From positions 65,257,905-65,321,904 of the forward strand of contig CM050690.1 in the NCBI GenBank assembly GCA_027574665.1: a stretch of 64,000 nt of DNA, read 5' to 3'. Below the pieces are notes generated by a model. The model was not told where the DNA came from and searched no databases. It worked only from the letters and a program-made list of their open reading frames with translations. Below, piece by piece: positions 41,011 to 51,600 of the stretch. This stretch comes from Rhynochetos jubatus. Taxonomy: Eukaryota > Chordata > Aves > Eurypygiformes > Rhynochetidae. A program made the translations under genes and the position numbers. Position 1 is the stretch's first letter. Each line of letters begins with the position of its first letter.

Positions 41011-44000
41011 AACCCCCACAGAACTGCTTGATACTAGCTAGGTGCCAAACAGGGTCATCCTTGCACTATTCCCCCCGCACAGGTCTTCTCTAGTGGGTAG
41101 GCTTGTGAGCAAATAGCAATGTACACCTACAAATGCACAGGCAGGGCAAAAGGGCAGCCCCGTTTGCTCCTGAAGTGCTTCCCACATCGTGGCATATGGA
41201 GAGATGGAGGCAGCACAGCTTGCACAGGACTCCGGGTGGGCTTAGCGCTGACTGCAGGGTAGTCACGGAGCACTCTCTGCAGGCTGAAGGCCATTTTGGG
41301 GAGGAAATTCCACTTGGGAGTTATTCCCACTGCTGTCAACCAGTGTTCGCTGTCCTGGAGAAGTTGACTGCTCTTGTAGCTTGGCACAGCCTTGGGATGC
41401 AAGAGACTGCGGTGCGCCTGCTGTAAATTTGGGCAGACAGACACACGTGCAGCAGCGGTACTGATCCGACCACAACACTCCTCATTACAGCTAGACAGTA
41501 CTTTCGTTTGCTTTTGCCCAAGTCCAGTCAAAATCAAGGCAGACATCCCCACGGGTTCAGCTGTTGTGAACTGACATAGCCAGCATCCATACTCCTTTTC
41601 ATGTGGACAATGATTTTCTGAGAGAGGACATATTGTTTAAACAGACTAGGTCACATTTTACTTTAAAACCAGCCTTTGACATTGCTAACGTTTCAAAATA
41701 AATATTGGGCAAGTAGCTCCAACAATGCGGGACCACCAGGATTCAGCCTTACGCAACTGAAGACCCATCTGAGTTCCTTCAGTATAATTCTTTTCTTTGT
41801 AATTAAATTACATAGTTGTCTCAATTTCCAAGATCACTAACACTGCACATGCCCATGGTAAAATTAATCTGAAAGGCTCAAAAGAGTTTGTAAACTGAGC
41901 TAATTTGGATACAAAACTATTTGCTCGGTTTATCCTCACCCCACATGAAGAGATTTTGCAATTCTTCTCTCCCTTAAACATTTTTTTATAGTCAGGCTGT
42001 GATGTATACGAATCTTTACACTTGATACACGGTGCACTGCTAGGCCAGTTTCATCAGCTGTACTTTCGATAGATGAATGTTACACCGCTGAAAAAAACCA
42101 AACCTCACCAAAACTGTGAAAATAAACCCAGAGTGAGAAGAACAAGTAACTGATTTAGCTGTAGTTGAATCATGGAGGTTTCACTTTTACTTGCTTGCTG
42201 CGACTCAGATGCTCCAGCGAACCTTCTTGAGAGGAAGGGTTTTATTTCTGCATGGTGACGGGGCTAATGACACAGACTCACTGTTTGCAAACGCTAATGC
42301 TCCTTTTTGAAATGAGAGACAGCAGCCAGCGGTGGAATGATTAGGTTTGCTGACAAAAGCTGGCACTGAAGGAGGAATAGATTCGCAACCTTATACAGAG
42401 CACGAGTTAGAGCGTGAATCTTTAAACCCGGATCATAATTTTACATACACTCTGGATTTTACACCAGCTGTGTGTTTCCAGTTCTAATTACTGCCATACA
42501 ATACTGTTTCACAGTGTACACCTTGTCTCTTGACACTACAACTACACTTCATGCGCTCAACTTTTGCAAACAGCAAGTTTACCGCGTTCCCTAGCCCCTT
42601 CCTACAACCTTGACTCTTCCAAATGGTCCCAGCAACCCGCAGAGAAGACCGATGAAGAAACTAACAGACACAGGATCCAGAACAAAGGAGTGCTGGCACA
42701 TCTTCCCCTCTTGCCTTCACAAAGCTCTCTCTGTCTGCCAGGAACTCAGGGCATTTTTTTTTAATCTTTAAAAAAAACAGTAGTAGTAAATATATAAACA
42801 ACCAGAACCAATATAAAGAAAAAATGTAAGGAAAGACAAAAGCACACGTTGCATAATGCATAAAGAAGAAGAAGGAACAAGCAAAAATTCTGTCCTGTAA
42901 CAGAAAGCGAGATTTGAATATAAAGTCAAGGTAGCAAGTATTATGTTTTTATTAAATTATGTATTAATCTGCACTAAACCGTGTACCCTTACTGCAAGTA
43001 TGAAACTCCGCAGTGCCCGAATTGTTAGACTGTGCAACTGCAGTGTCTCAGTTACCCTCATTCCTCCCCTCATCACTTATGGTTACAGCTGCCTCCTGCC
43101 ACTTGCCTTTGCTTACAAGCAGTAATTAGGACAATGAAACGGAGAGGGCCAGCCTCAGCAGATGCTCATGCATACAAACGGCAGTCAGAAAAGAGATGTC
43201 GGGGATCCCCGGAGCACCAGCTGGACCACAAACTCGGGCACCTGCAGGCTGTAGGTTCACTTGTAGGCAGTATGACTCTTGATGGCTCCAACCTTCAGCT
43301 TGCTCCCGCACACTACATACAGTGTGAGACAGACAGGGATGGGATAAACCACCCCAAAAGTAATTCCAATGTGGATCAAGCTACAGGCAGAGGAATTCAA
43401 ACCCAAATTCTGTCCTGCTGTTGTTCCTGCCTGTTACTGACACTTCCAAGTGGAACCTCAGCAACTCTGAGAATAAAACAACATAAACCAAAGTATTTAT
43501 GTATTCCCAACAGGAGAGTTTCTAGAAATAGATTTTGAGACACCAATGCCAGGCAATTAATAAACAAAATTGGTCATTGTGATATCCAACCACAGTAAGG
43601 CATTCCATAGGCCAGATATTTCATACCTCAGAAGTAAATGAAGATACGACTATAGATAGCAGTGAACAGATTCAGTAGGAAAACACTATCCTACAGCCTA
43701 AGTTTTTGGGTACTGAGGATTTACAAGACAGACCCAAGCAGGTGTTGCTCTTACAGGGGGGCATCTCTATGGTGTCCCACTTATGCCAAGCCTCCTCCTT
43801 ACAGAACACTGCTCTGTGGTCATGTGTATGCTCTTTGTGTGCTTTCTTTAGAGGCGGTGCAGAGGAGAACATTAAGATCACAGAAATGTCATCCTTTTCC
43901 GCTATCATTCACAACTCAAAGAGGAATTCAAGGTAAAGTATATATATCAACCTTCAGTAAGAGAGATACTTACACTACACAAACCCACTGCCAACCAAAG

Positions 44001-44635
44001 TCATTCACGTGCTTCAGAACTGTGGATATAGTAAGGGTGGAATGGCTCTCCCAGAGGAAATACTTTATACAGTAAGTTAAACACAGCTACAAAGAAATTT
44101 TGAGATGTTAATGAAAACAGATTTTAGGTTAAAGTCAATCATATCACACACTGAAAAATATACACAACAAAAACATTGCTTACACAGTCTTCTCCACAAG
44201 AACTAAGGTGAAAAATTGCATCACAGAAATTTATGACAATACTTGTACTGAAGGTCTTCTTCAGATAAAAACAGTAATCGATGAGGTATAAGAAATGGGA
44301 GGGGGGGAAGCTTCTTTTTTGCATTGCAGTAAATAATTTACATGGAAAACATTAAAATAATGTTGCCGAGCACTTTCTGCAAACCCACAGAATCACCTTT
44401 CCAAGAGGTGTATTTTTACACACATCTCCAAAGGCAGACATTTCTGGCTTTAGAATAATTCCATGAATTTGATTTCCACGTTAACTCTAACGTGCTCCAC
44501 AACTTTCACTTCGTGACACCCAGACACCTCCATGACTTCGGTTTCGAACAGAGGGTAAGACAACTTCTGAGGGTAAGCCAAATTAACCTCATTTGTTCAA
44601 TCACTTACAGTAGTTCACGGTTTGGTAGGTAATGC
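41011..44635. other. Intergenic DNA between ANKDD1B and the LTR
   Basis: 3.6 kb without a recognisable gene. Open frames at 41127-41552 (minus) and 43032-43538 (plus) show no family resemblance. No RNA gene was recognised. Confidence 0.55.
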
Positions 44636-46684
44636 TGTTGTGGTTTAACCTCGGAGAGCAATCCAGTATCACACAGCCGCTCACTCACCCAGTGGGAGGA
44701 GCAGAATCGGAGGAAAAGACAAGGAAGCTTGTGAATTGAGATAAGAACAACTTAATAACTGAATATAAATTCATAAAATACTAATAACATTATGAATACT
44801 AATAATACTAACAATACTACTACTAATACATATATATATAATGAAAATAACGGAAAATAAAACAAGCGATACAACTGCTCACCACCCACCAACCGATACA
44901 CAGCCAGGTCCTGAGTAGAGGGAGTCAGAGGGCCCAAGTGGACCCAAAAGAGCAACTGCACCAGAGCCCGAGTGAGCCCCATGAGCAAGAGCATGAGTGA
45001 GGAAGCTAACCGAACCATCAACTACCTAACTAATGCATGAACAACTAGCTAGTTAACGAACAAGCGAGCGATCTATCAAATGAGCTATGGCCGCCCAGCC
45101 CACTCCCAGCTTATGCACTGAGCATGGCGTGCTGTGGAATGAAATACTACCTTGGCCAGTTTGGGTCAGCTGTCTGAACTGTGTTCCCCCACACATACTG
45201 CTTGTAATGAGAAAGTTAGGAACACAGCGAGTATCAGAAGCTGGGAAAGACCTCGAATTGGTGCAAGCACTTATAGAAATTTCACAGAATGGTTTGGGTT
45301 GGAAGGGACCTTAAAGTCCATCTAGTTCCAACCCCCCTGCTATGGGCAGGGACACCCTCCACTGGACCAGGTTGCTCAAAGCCTCATCCAGCCTGGCCTT
45401 GAACACTGCCAGGGATGGGGCATCCACAGCTTCTCTGGGCAACCTGTGCCAGTGCCTCACCACCCTCTCCATTAAGAACTTCTTCCTAGTGTCCAATCTA
45501 AATCTCTCTGCTTTCAATTTAAACTTGTTACCCCTTGTCCTGTCACTACAGGCCCTTATAAAAGTCCCCTCCCCCAGCTTTCTTGTAGCCCCTTCAGGTA
45601 CTGGAAGGTGCTATAAGGTCTCTCCAGAGGCTTCGCTTCTCCAGGCTGAACCAGCCCAACTCTCTCTCCTCCCCCAGAGGGCTGGAGGAGAGGTGCTCCA
45701 GTCCTCTGAGCATCTTTGTGGCCTCCTCTGGGCTTGCTCCAACTGGTCAATATCCCTCTCATGTTGAGGGCCCCAGAGCTGGACGCAGAACTGCAGGTGG
45801 GGTCTCACGAGAGCAGAGTAGAGGGGGAGAATCCCCTCCCTCGAACTGCTGGCCACACTTCTCCTGATACAGCCCAGGATCCGGTTGGCTTTCTGGGCTG
45901 CCAGCACACACTGCCGGTTCACGTTCATCTTCTCACCCACCCGTACCCCCAAGTCCTTCTCCTCAGGGCTGCTCTCCATCCATTCTCCACAAAGTCTGTA
46001 CCTGTGCCTGGGATTGCCCTGACCCAGGTGCAGGACCTTGCCCTTGGCCTTGTTGAACTCCATGAAGTTGGCACAGGCCCACCTCTCCAGCCCGTCAAGG
46101 CCCCTCTGGATGGCATCCCTTCCCTCCAGCGTCATGACCTCACCACACAGCTTGGAGTTGTCAGACCTCCTGAGGGTGCACTGAATGCCACTGTCCATGT
46201 CACTGACAAAGATGTTAAACAGGACCGGTCCCAACACCGACCCCTGAGGAACACCACTCGTCACTGGTCTCCACTCAGACACTGAGCTGTTGATCACAAC
46301 CCTCTGAGTGCAACCAGTCAGCCATTTCCTTATCACTGAGCGGTCCATCCATCGAATCCATGTCTCTCCGATTTAGAGACAAGGATGTTGTGCTGGACAG
46401 TGTCAAAGGCTTTGCACAAGTCCAGGTAAATGACATTGGTTTGCCCGTCCTCTATCCACCAAGGCTGTGACCCCATCGTAGAAGGCCACCATATTCGTCA
46501 GGCACCATCTGCCCTTGGTGAAGCCATGTTGGCTGTCACCAATCACCTCCTCGTTTTCCATATGCCTTAGCACCAAATAAAACACACCAGTGTTATCCAC
46601 ACTCTTCTCAGGGCAAACCCCAAACACAGCCTCATAACAGCTACTGTGAAGAAAACTAACTCTGTCCTGACTAAAACCAGCCCA
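44636..46684 (-). mobile_element. Solo ERV LTR split by a CR1 insertion
   Basis: The element begins TGTTGTGGTTTAACC at 44636 and ends ...AAAACCAGCCCA at 46684, the TG...CA ends of a widespread avian ERV LTR family. It is flanked by a perfect 5-bp duplication, AATGC, at 44631-44635 and 46685-46689. The LTR is present as 44636-45280 and 46568-46684; a CR1 lies between. No internal viral genes remain. A TATA-like position (minus strand, about 45105-45115) is decayed. The sense strand is inferred to be minus, the same direction as ANKDD1B and POLK. The 5-bp duplication fits an ERVL-type element. Confidence 0.85.
45281..46567 (-). mobile_element. CR1 LINE inserted in the LTR
   Basis: Minus-oriented, about 1.29 kb, with its 3' end (agaatggtttgggttgg in reverse) at 45281 and 5' truncation near 46567. 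It encodes the C-terminal half of the CR1 reverse transcriptase. The [10 protein letters not shown]-like block is at about 46530, then after a frame break TSGVPQGSVLGPVLFNIF. A 245-codon frame stays open at 45611-46348, but the catalytic FADD-type motif is replaced (RRSDNSKLCG), so it is inactive. Confidence 0.92.
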
Positions 46685-47562
46685 AATGCTGATGTGAAGT
46701 TACACATTTTACAGAAACACACACAATGACAAGGTAATGATTCAATTCCACACTTTACTGAATCCGGCTGATACAATCTAAAAAAGGGACAGGTGTTCAT
46801 TTTGTAAACAGATGTGTGAGCTTATGTCACTGTTCCTCGGCTGCTCTTATGCCATTCCTACCCAAGTTTCCAGCTCCCACCTCCATCAACAGAACAGCTC
46901 ATGCTGAATGCTCACTGACGTGGTTTAGAAAAAGTCAACTGAGTCAGCTGACACAGTCTGAACTCGTTTGGTTTGGTCCAAAGCAGATAAGGGATCACTG
47001 ACATGAATTCAAATGACAGAGCAGTGGGTTCAGTGGCATCTGGCAAACAAATGGATGAGCAGGTAGAGATGGTCAAATCATTCCAGCAAGTTTCAAAACA
47101 AACAAGCATGTTCTTGACTTAGCTTGGGCATCTAAAACATACCAGGTACACATTTGTGTGTTTAAATAACAGGCCAACTCCAAAGTACTTCCAATACAGT
47201 TAAACAACAAACCAGATGCTTCCACAGTAGCCACCTCTTTTAAAGAATTTGAAGTTAAAAAGAAGCTTATATTTCATACAAGGTTTGACACTGTTTGTGT
47301 AACTGATAAGAAATACGATGTCATAAATTATTTGTCTGATAAATATTTAATTATAATAAAATGTCTACATTTAAGCAATTTGGTGTAAACAGAAAAAATC
47401 TAAACATTATTTTAAATATGTGCAATTTACAATTTCCTCCTACCACATATCCACTCATAAAATATGGTTTATTCAGAAATACAAAATAATTTTAAAGAGA
47501 AAGATTGGTAAACATATTGCATATCTGCATATCATTCATACTATTATTGCACCGTAGGACCT

Positions 47563-47568
47563 TTTATT
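47563..47568 (-). terminator. POLK: Candidate POLK polyadenylation signal
   Basis: TTTATT on the plus strand, AATAAA on the gene strand, 955 nt after the POLK stop and the first canonical hexamer found there. Cleavage would fall near 47540. Confidence 0.45.
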
Positions 47569-48381
47569 TAGAGTAAATTTAGTGCTTTTTGCCAGTAACA
47601 ATTTCAGAATTGCAAAGAAAACTGAAGTTCTCTTTGGAAAGGCCAAGGATCTAATAGCATTTTTCTGACTTACCTGGAGGAATCCTCCTCTCATCAACAG
47701 GTTTATAAACACTACTTAAATCAGGAAATTCATCCTGTACATCATCACAATGGGTCCTTCAGGGCTGCCCCATCAACTCTTACTGAAGTCACTTTCAGTA
47801 ACAACAATGAAAGCTTGACTACACTCCAAATTTTTGCTCTTTTCCTTTGAAACTCAGACCAATCAATCTGTGTGTCCACTGAGAAGACATGTTCATAAGC
47901 TGAAATCAAGCAGGTCAGCTCTTCTTTGTTATCACACAGATAATACCACAATTAAATTTGGTGTTGAATTGTTCAAGGAAGCGTCAGCCTGAGCTGCTAT
48001 GGCTACCACAGCCCATACAGTCAACAGAGAAGATGGCACAACATGTGCGAGAGCAGTGAGTAAGCCGAGCGTGGCACCCCCAGCTAATGATTCCCGCTTT
48101 CTAGGGAGTTTGCCCAAAGGCACCCCTGATCTCGTGTTCTGTTTGTTGGACAGCAGGGAATTCATGAGGCTGCTCGTGACTCTAACAAAGTTCCACATGT
48201 TCAATAGAAACAAAGTCAAAGTGCTAGTGAATTTCGATTCTCTGAATCAACTGGAAAAACAGTATTATACTAAAAAAAAAAAAGAAAAAAATTACCTCAG
48301 TTGTGCCTCTTCTTCTACCTCAGACATCATGTGGTGTTGGGTGTTTTGTTTGGTTGGTGGGGTTTTTTTTCCCTTTCTCTT

Positions 48382-48405
48382 CCCCAGCCCCCCACCCCAC
48401 CCCCC
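48382..48405 (-). promoter_or_regulatory. POLK: G-quadruplex motif in the POLK 3' UTR
   Basis: On the gene strand four G runs (G6, G4, G6, G4) are separated by one- to two-base loops, 118-141 nt after the stop codon. This is a textbook G4 pattern in the sense transcript. Confidence 0.65.
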
Positions 48406-48522
48406 AGGCATGCAACGGCTCCGAAGTGACAGGCACCTTAATCCAGCCTACAATCAATGCTAAATTAATCTGCCGCCATAAAATACTATGAAATACTTCA
48501 TATAGAATATGTTGCTACAGAG

Positions 48523-48607
48523 TCATTTGAAGAACATTTCAATTGTATGCTTGGAATTGCTTGGCTTGGCCTTTTTTGACACTGACTGTGAAGTTGTTAG
48601 TCCAGAC
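48523..48607 (-). CDS. POLK: POLK terminal exon with PCNA-binding tail
   Basis: An 85-nt exon with stop TGA at 48523-48525. One base completes an Arg codon, then 27 codons end in [18 protein letters not shown]. This aligns with the vertebrate POLK C-terminus (KHTLDIFFK in human), the PIP-like box used to reach PCNA, next to a basic cluster. The acceptor cactttag is preceded by a TTTC microsatellite that acts as its pyrimidine tract. Confidence 0.94.
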
Positions 48608-51600
48608 CTAAAGTGAAAGAAAGAAAGAAAGAAAGAAAGAAAAAAAAAAACCAGTCAGAAGTAAAAATATACCATGTATACCTTTTACAAGAATATTTTC
48701 ATAAGTTTCATTGTTTTACAGTGAGTTATGTACTCAAGTTTCCAGAAAACCTTTACCTTTTTGTTCCTTGTGATGGATTTGTGCATTGCTGTCCTCTGCT
48801 TAAACCTCCTGAAAAGCAATAGGAAACACCCAAAACTAATTAATTTAAAGAAAAAAGAACACTTCAGGAATTACATAAGGAGCAGAACTTCTACAAGAAC
48901 AGTTTTGCTGAAAGTTTTCCTTTCCTTTTGTTTCTAAATATAATTAAATTTAATCTAAAGGCGCAAATAACATTTTACTATCTGCAATTTGAGTACTGTA
49001 CTTTATATTAGCAACTTTAAAAGAGAAAAACAAAAGCCAGCAGTTTATTGAATTCCAGGGGATTAATTTGAATGTTGTCATTTCCAGAGATAATATTTTA
49101 TGCTAAAATAAAATTTTTTAATGTTTTAATGCTCTTCAAGGTTGTTGAAAATTATATTTTTAATTTTTTATCCTGCAGGGGGTGGGGAAAGAATCTTTGC
49201 CAACATTAGGTATTTCATTTAAAACAAAGCCTGTTCGCACATGTCACAACAATACTCCTCATAAAATTTCCTGTGTAAAAGATTCTTATTTTAAGTCTTA
49301 ATTGTGTTCTGACAATGCTAACACACTAGCATTTTAATTTCCTCTTATAAAGCTCCCAAGATAGATTAGGGACAAGGCACTTCAAGCAGATACTTAACTA
49401 CCTGCACATGTCCTCTAACCTGGCCAAAGAGAAACTACCTGAGTGAACAGGCTACCGGTTTGGCACGCGACAGGTATGTGTATGTGTTGTATTTTATTAG
49501 GTGTAAAACAGGCTTGCAAGTTCCTGCCTTTACATTTTAGTTCAACGCCTCTCTGTTTTTGCCAGCACACTACATAATGGAACTTTCCTATCAACTGAAT
49601 CTCTGAATCCATCCAGGTTGAAGATGTTGATTTTCAGTTAAATCTCAGTGGCCTTACAAACACCTTTCTGAACATGGCTGGGCGGTAGCAAACATGCAAT
49701 TCCTATAGGGCAAATGAGAATGCACCGTGTAGCTACCATCACATTCATAAATCCGGTTTGCCATGAAAACAGATTTGATATTTTAAAATAAAAACGTGCA
49801 ATCTTATAGAGGCTTTGCTCAAATGAACTGGTTGCAAAAGTCTCAAAGCCCTGAAAAGCTCAAAGTATACCACAAACAAATAATTTTAGTTGTGCAAGCA
49901 GATAATTTGAATAATCAAACGTATCCTAATGCACACACTCACCAACTCTGTTTGAGTTTTCCATGTTGTAAGTCTTAGTAGGAAAATCTTTTTTTACTGT
50001 CAGCTCCTGGATAAGGCCTTTATTTAAGCAGACATCCACATGTCTGTTAAATGACACAAGACTGGTAGTTTTCTGTTCTGTATTACAAACTGGACAAACA
50101 AGAACGTTGTCTTCTTTCATTTCAAAGAAACAGGATGAACTAGCTTCTTCCGTACGTTCTGTCTTTTCAAAACGGCCTCCATTGTCTTGTGAAATTCTTT
50201 TGGGGAAGAAACTCTGCCTCATACACACGTTTCTAGCAATATCACTGAGATTGCTAGGCTGTCTTTCTCTGTGCGATTTATCAGATACTGTCTGAGTGAA
50301 TTCTTCTGTGCTGTAGCTAGTACAGTTGTCGGATGTACTTGCAGACTGGTCTGTTCCTGCTAATTGATCTGTTTCATTTTTCTGACATTCATCAACATTT
50401 TCATTTTTAAATCGTGGAAGAAAGTGAAGTGTATTTTCTCCTGAATTGCTATTCTTGGTAATTTCCACAGTATTTTTAACAAAAGTCCCACTGAGACACT
50501 CATCAATATGCCTATTAAGCTCTTCCAAATTACTGCTGCTTTGCTCCTCAAAGCAAACAGGGCAGGTGAAGATCTTACACACATCAGAATTCTGCAAGTC
50601 TGTGACTTTCTTTGTTTCTTCCACAAAATTTGCTGATGATTTCCGATCATTAAAGAGCTGCTTATCTACAGTTTCATTTGGAGAAAGATTCTCCCTGTTT
50701 AGTTGCCTTGCAGCTCGCTTTTTATCAAAAAAACTCCCTGTGGGAAATGCTTCTGAATTTTTTGTGAAATATTCTTGGTTGGCCTTCCCTGCCTGAAGCC
50801 TAAGAAAACCAATTTCTTTTCCAGATTTTAAGAAACTCTTAATGCTTTTTTGTTGGTACTTCTTCTCTTCTTCACTTAGAAATCCTGATACTCGTACACC
50901 TATGATGAAAAACAAACTTATAATACCAACTCAATGAAAACGTGACACTAATTCTTAACACCTTTTAAAGTACACACGCACTCAATAAAAGTGCATTTTA
51001 TCTGTAAACGGAGGCTATACTACCTGCAAACTATAACAACAGATCACAAGGTACATCTAATTTTATCCGACCTGAACACTTTCCCAACTGCAATATTAAT
51101 TTCAATACCCAGGAAGTTTTGACTGATCGCACCACAACAAGAGGCTATAAACTCAATACAGTTATATTGAACTCAGTCTGAAAAAAAGCTTTTCATGAAG
51201 TTTCCCCACCAAAATATTTTAGTGTACTCTAATACCATAGGCAAGTTTTATGTGTCACTGAACGGTTCAAGCAAAATGTATAGGCACCTGAAACACACGG
51301 GCCTTAGAATCAAAACACAGAGTTTACTTGTGACAGAAATTTTCAAATTTCTTGCAGAGCATAGCATCTTTAAATCTACAAGCACTTCTATTTAAAGCAT
51401 TTGTTTCTGAAAGTGCTTAAGCACAGAAACTACCTGCCGCTGTGCTGCAAAGCAGATTTAAAAGCTCTTTTAAGTCGGCAGAATTAACCACTGCTATCTG
51501 TTTCTACTCTCATGCCCATGTGCAGTATGGTGTTCCAGGGCTAACAGGTGGTAGAACTAGTACAGTCTCAATTAGTAAAACATTCCTGAGTTACCACTCA

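Larger units (their letters stand above)
46685..48522 (-). other. POLK: POLK 3' UTR and downstream flank
   Basis: Downstream of the POLK stop. The first canonical minus-strand AATAAA is about 950 nt on (47563-47568), so the 3' UTR probably spans 48522 to about 47540. Inside it are a G-quadruplex motif and an unexplained coding-like stretch (47674-48219). Below 47.5 kb the DNA is AT-rich, with nothing recognised apart from the LTR edge. Confidence 0.55.

Noticed and set aside
43032-43538. 168-codon plus-strand open frame in the intergenic region
   Set aside because: Low plausibility as protein, no family resemblance, no splice or poly(A) context.
45716-46285. 189-codon plus-strand open frame
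   Set aside because: Antisense shadow of the CR1 reverse-transcriptase frame.
45611-46348. Intact reverse-transcriptase gene
   Set aside because: The 245-codon frame is only the C-terminal half of CR1 ORF2, lacks the catalytic FADD-type motif and has a frame break upstream.
47999-48463. 154-codon plus-strand open frame antisense to the POLK 3' UTR
   Set aside because: Ends in low-complexity Phe/Pro/Lys sequence from homopolymer tracts; no coding signature.
48820-48950. Candidate final POLK exon ending in a Phe-rich tail
   Set aside because: Residues do not match the POLK C-terminus, whereas 48523-48607 does.
49410-49449. Candidate penultimate POLK exon
   Set aside because: A 37-nt piece with fitting phase exists, but 48757-48808 has better splice sites and ends in TKR-SGL as the human protein does.
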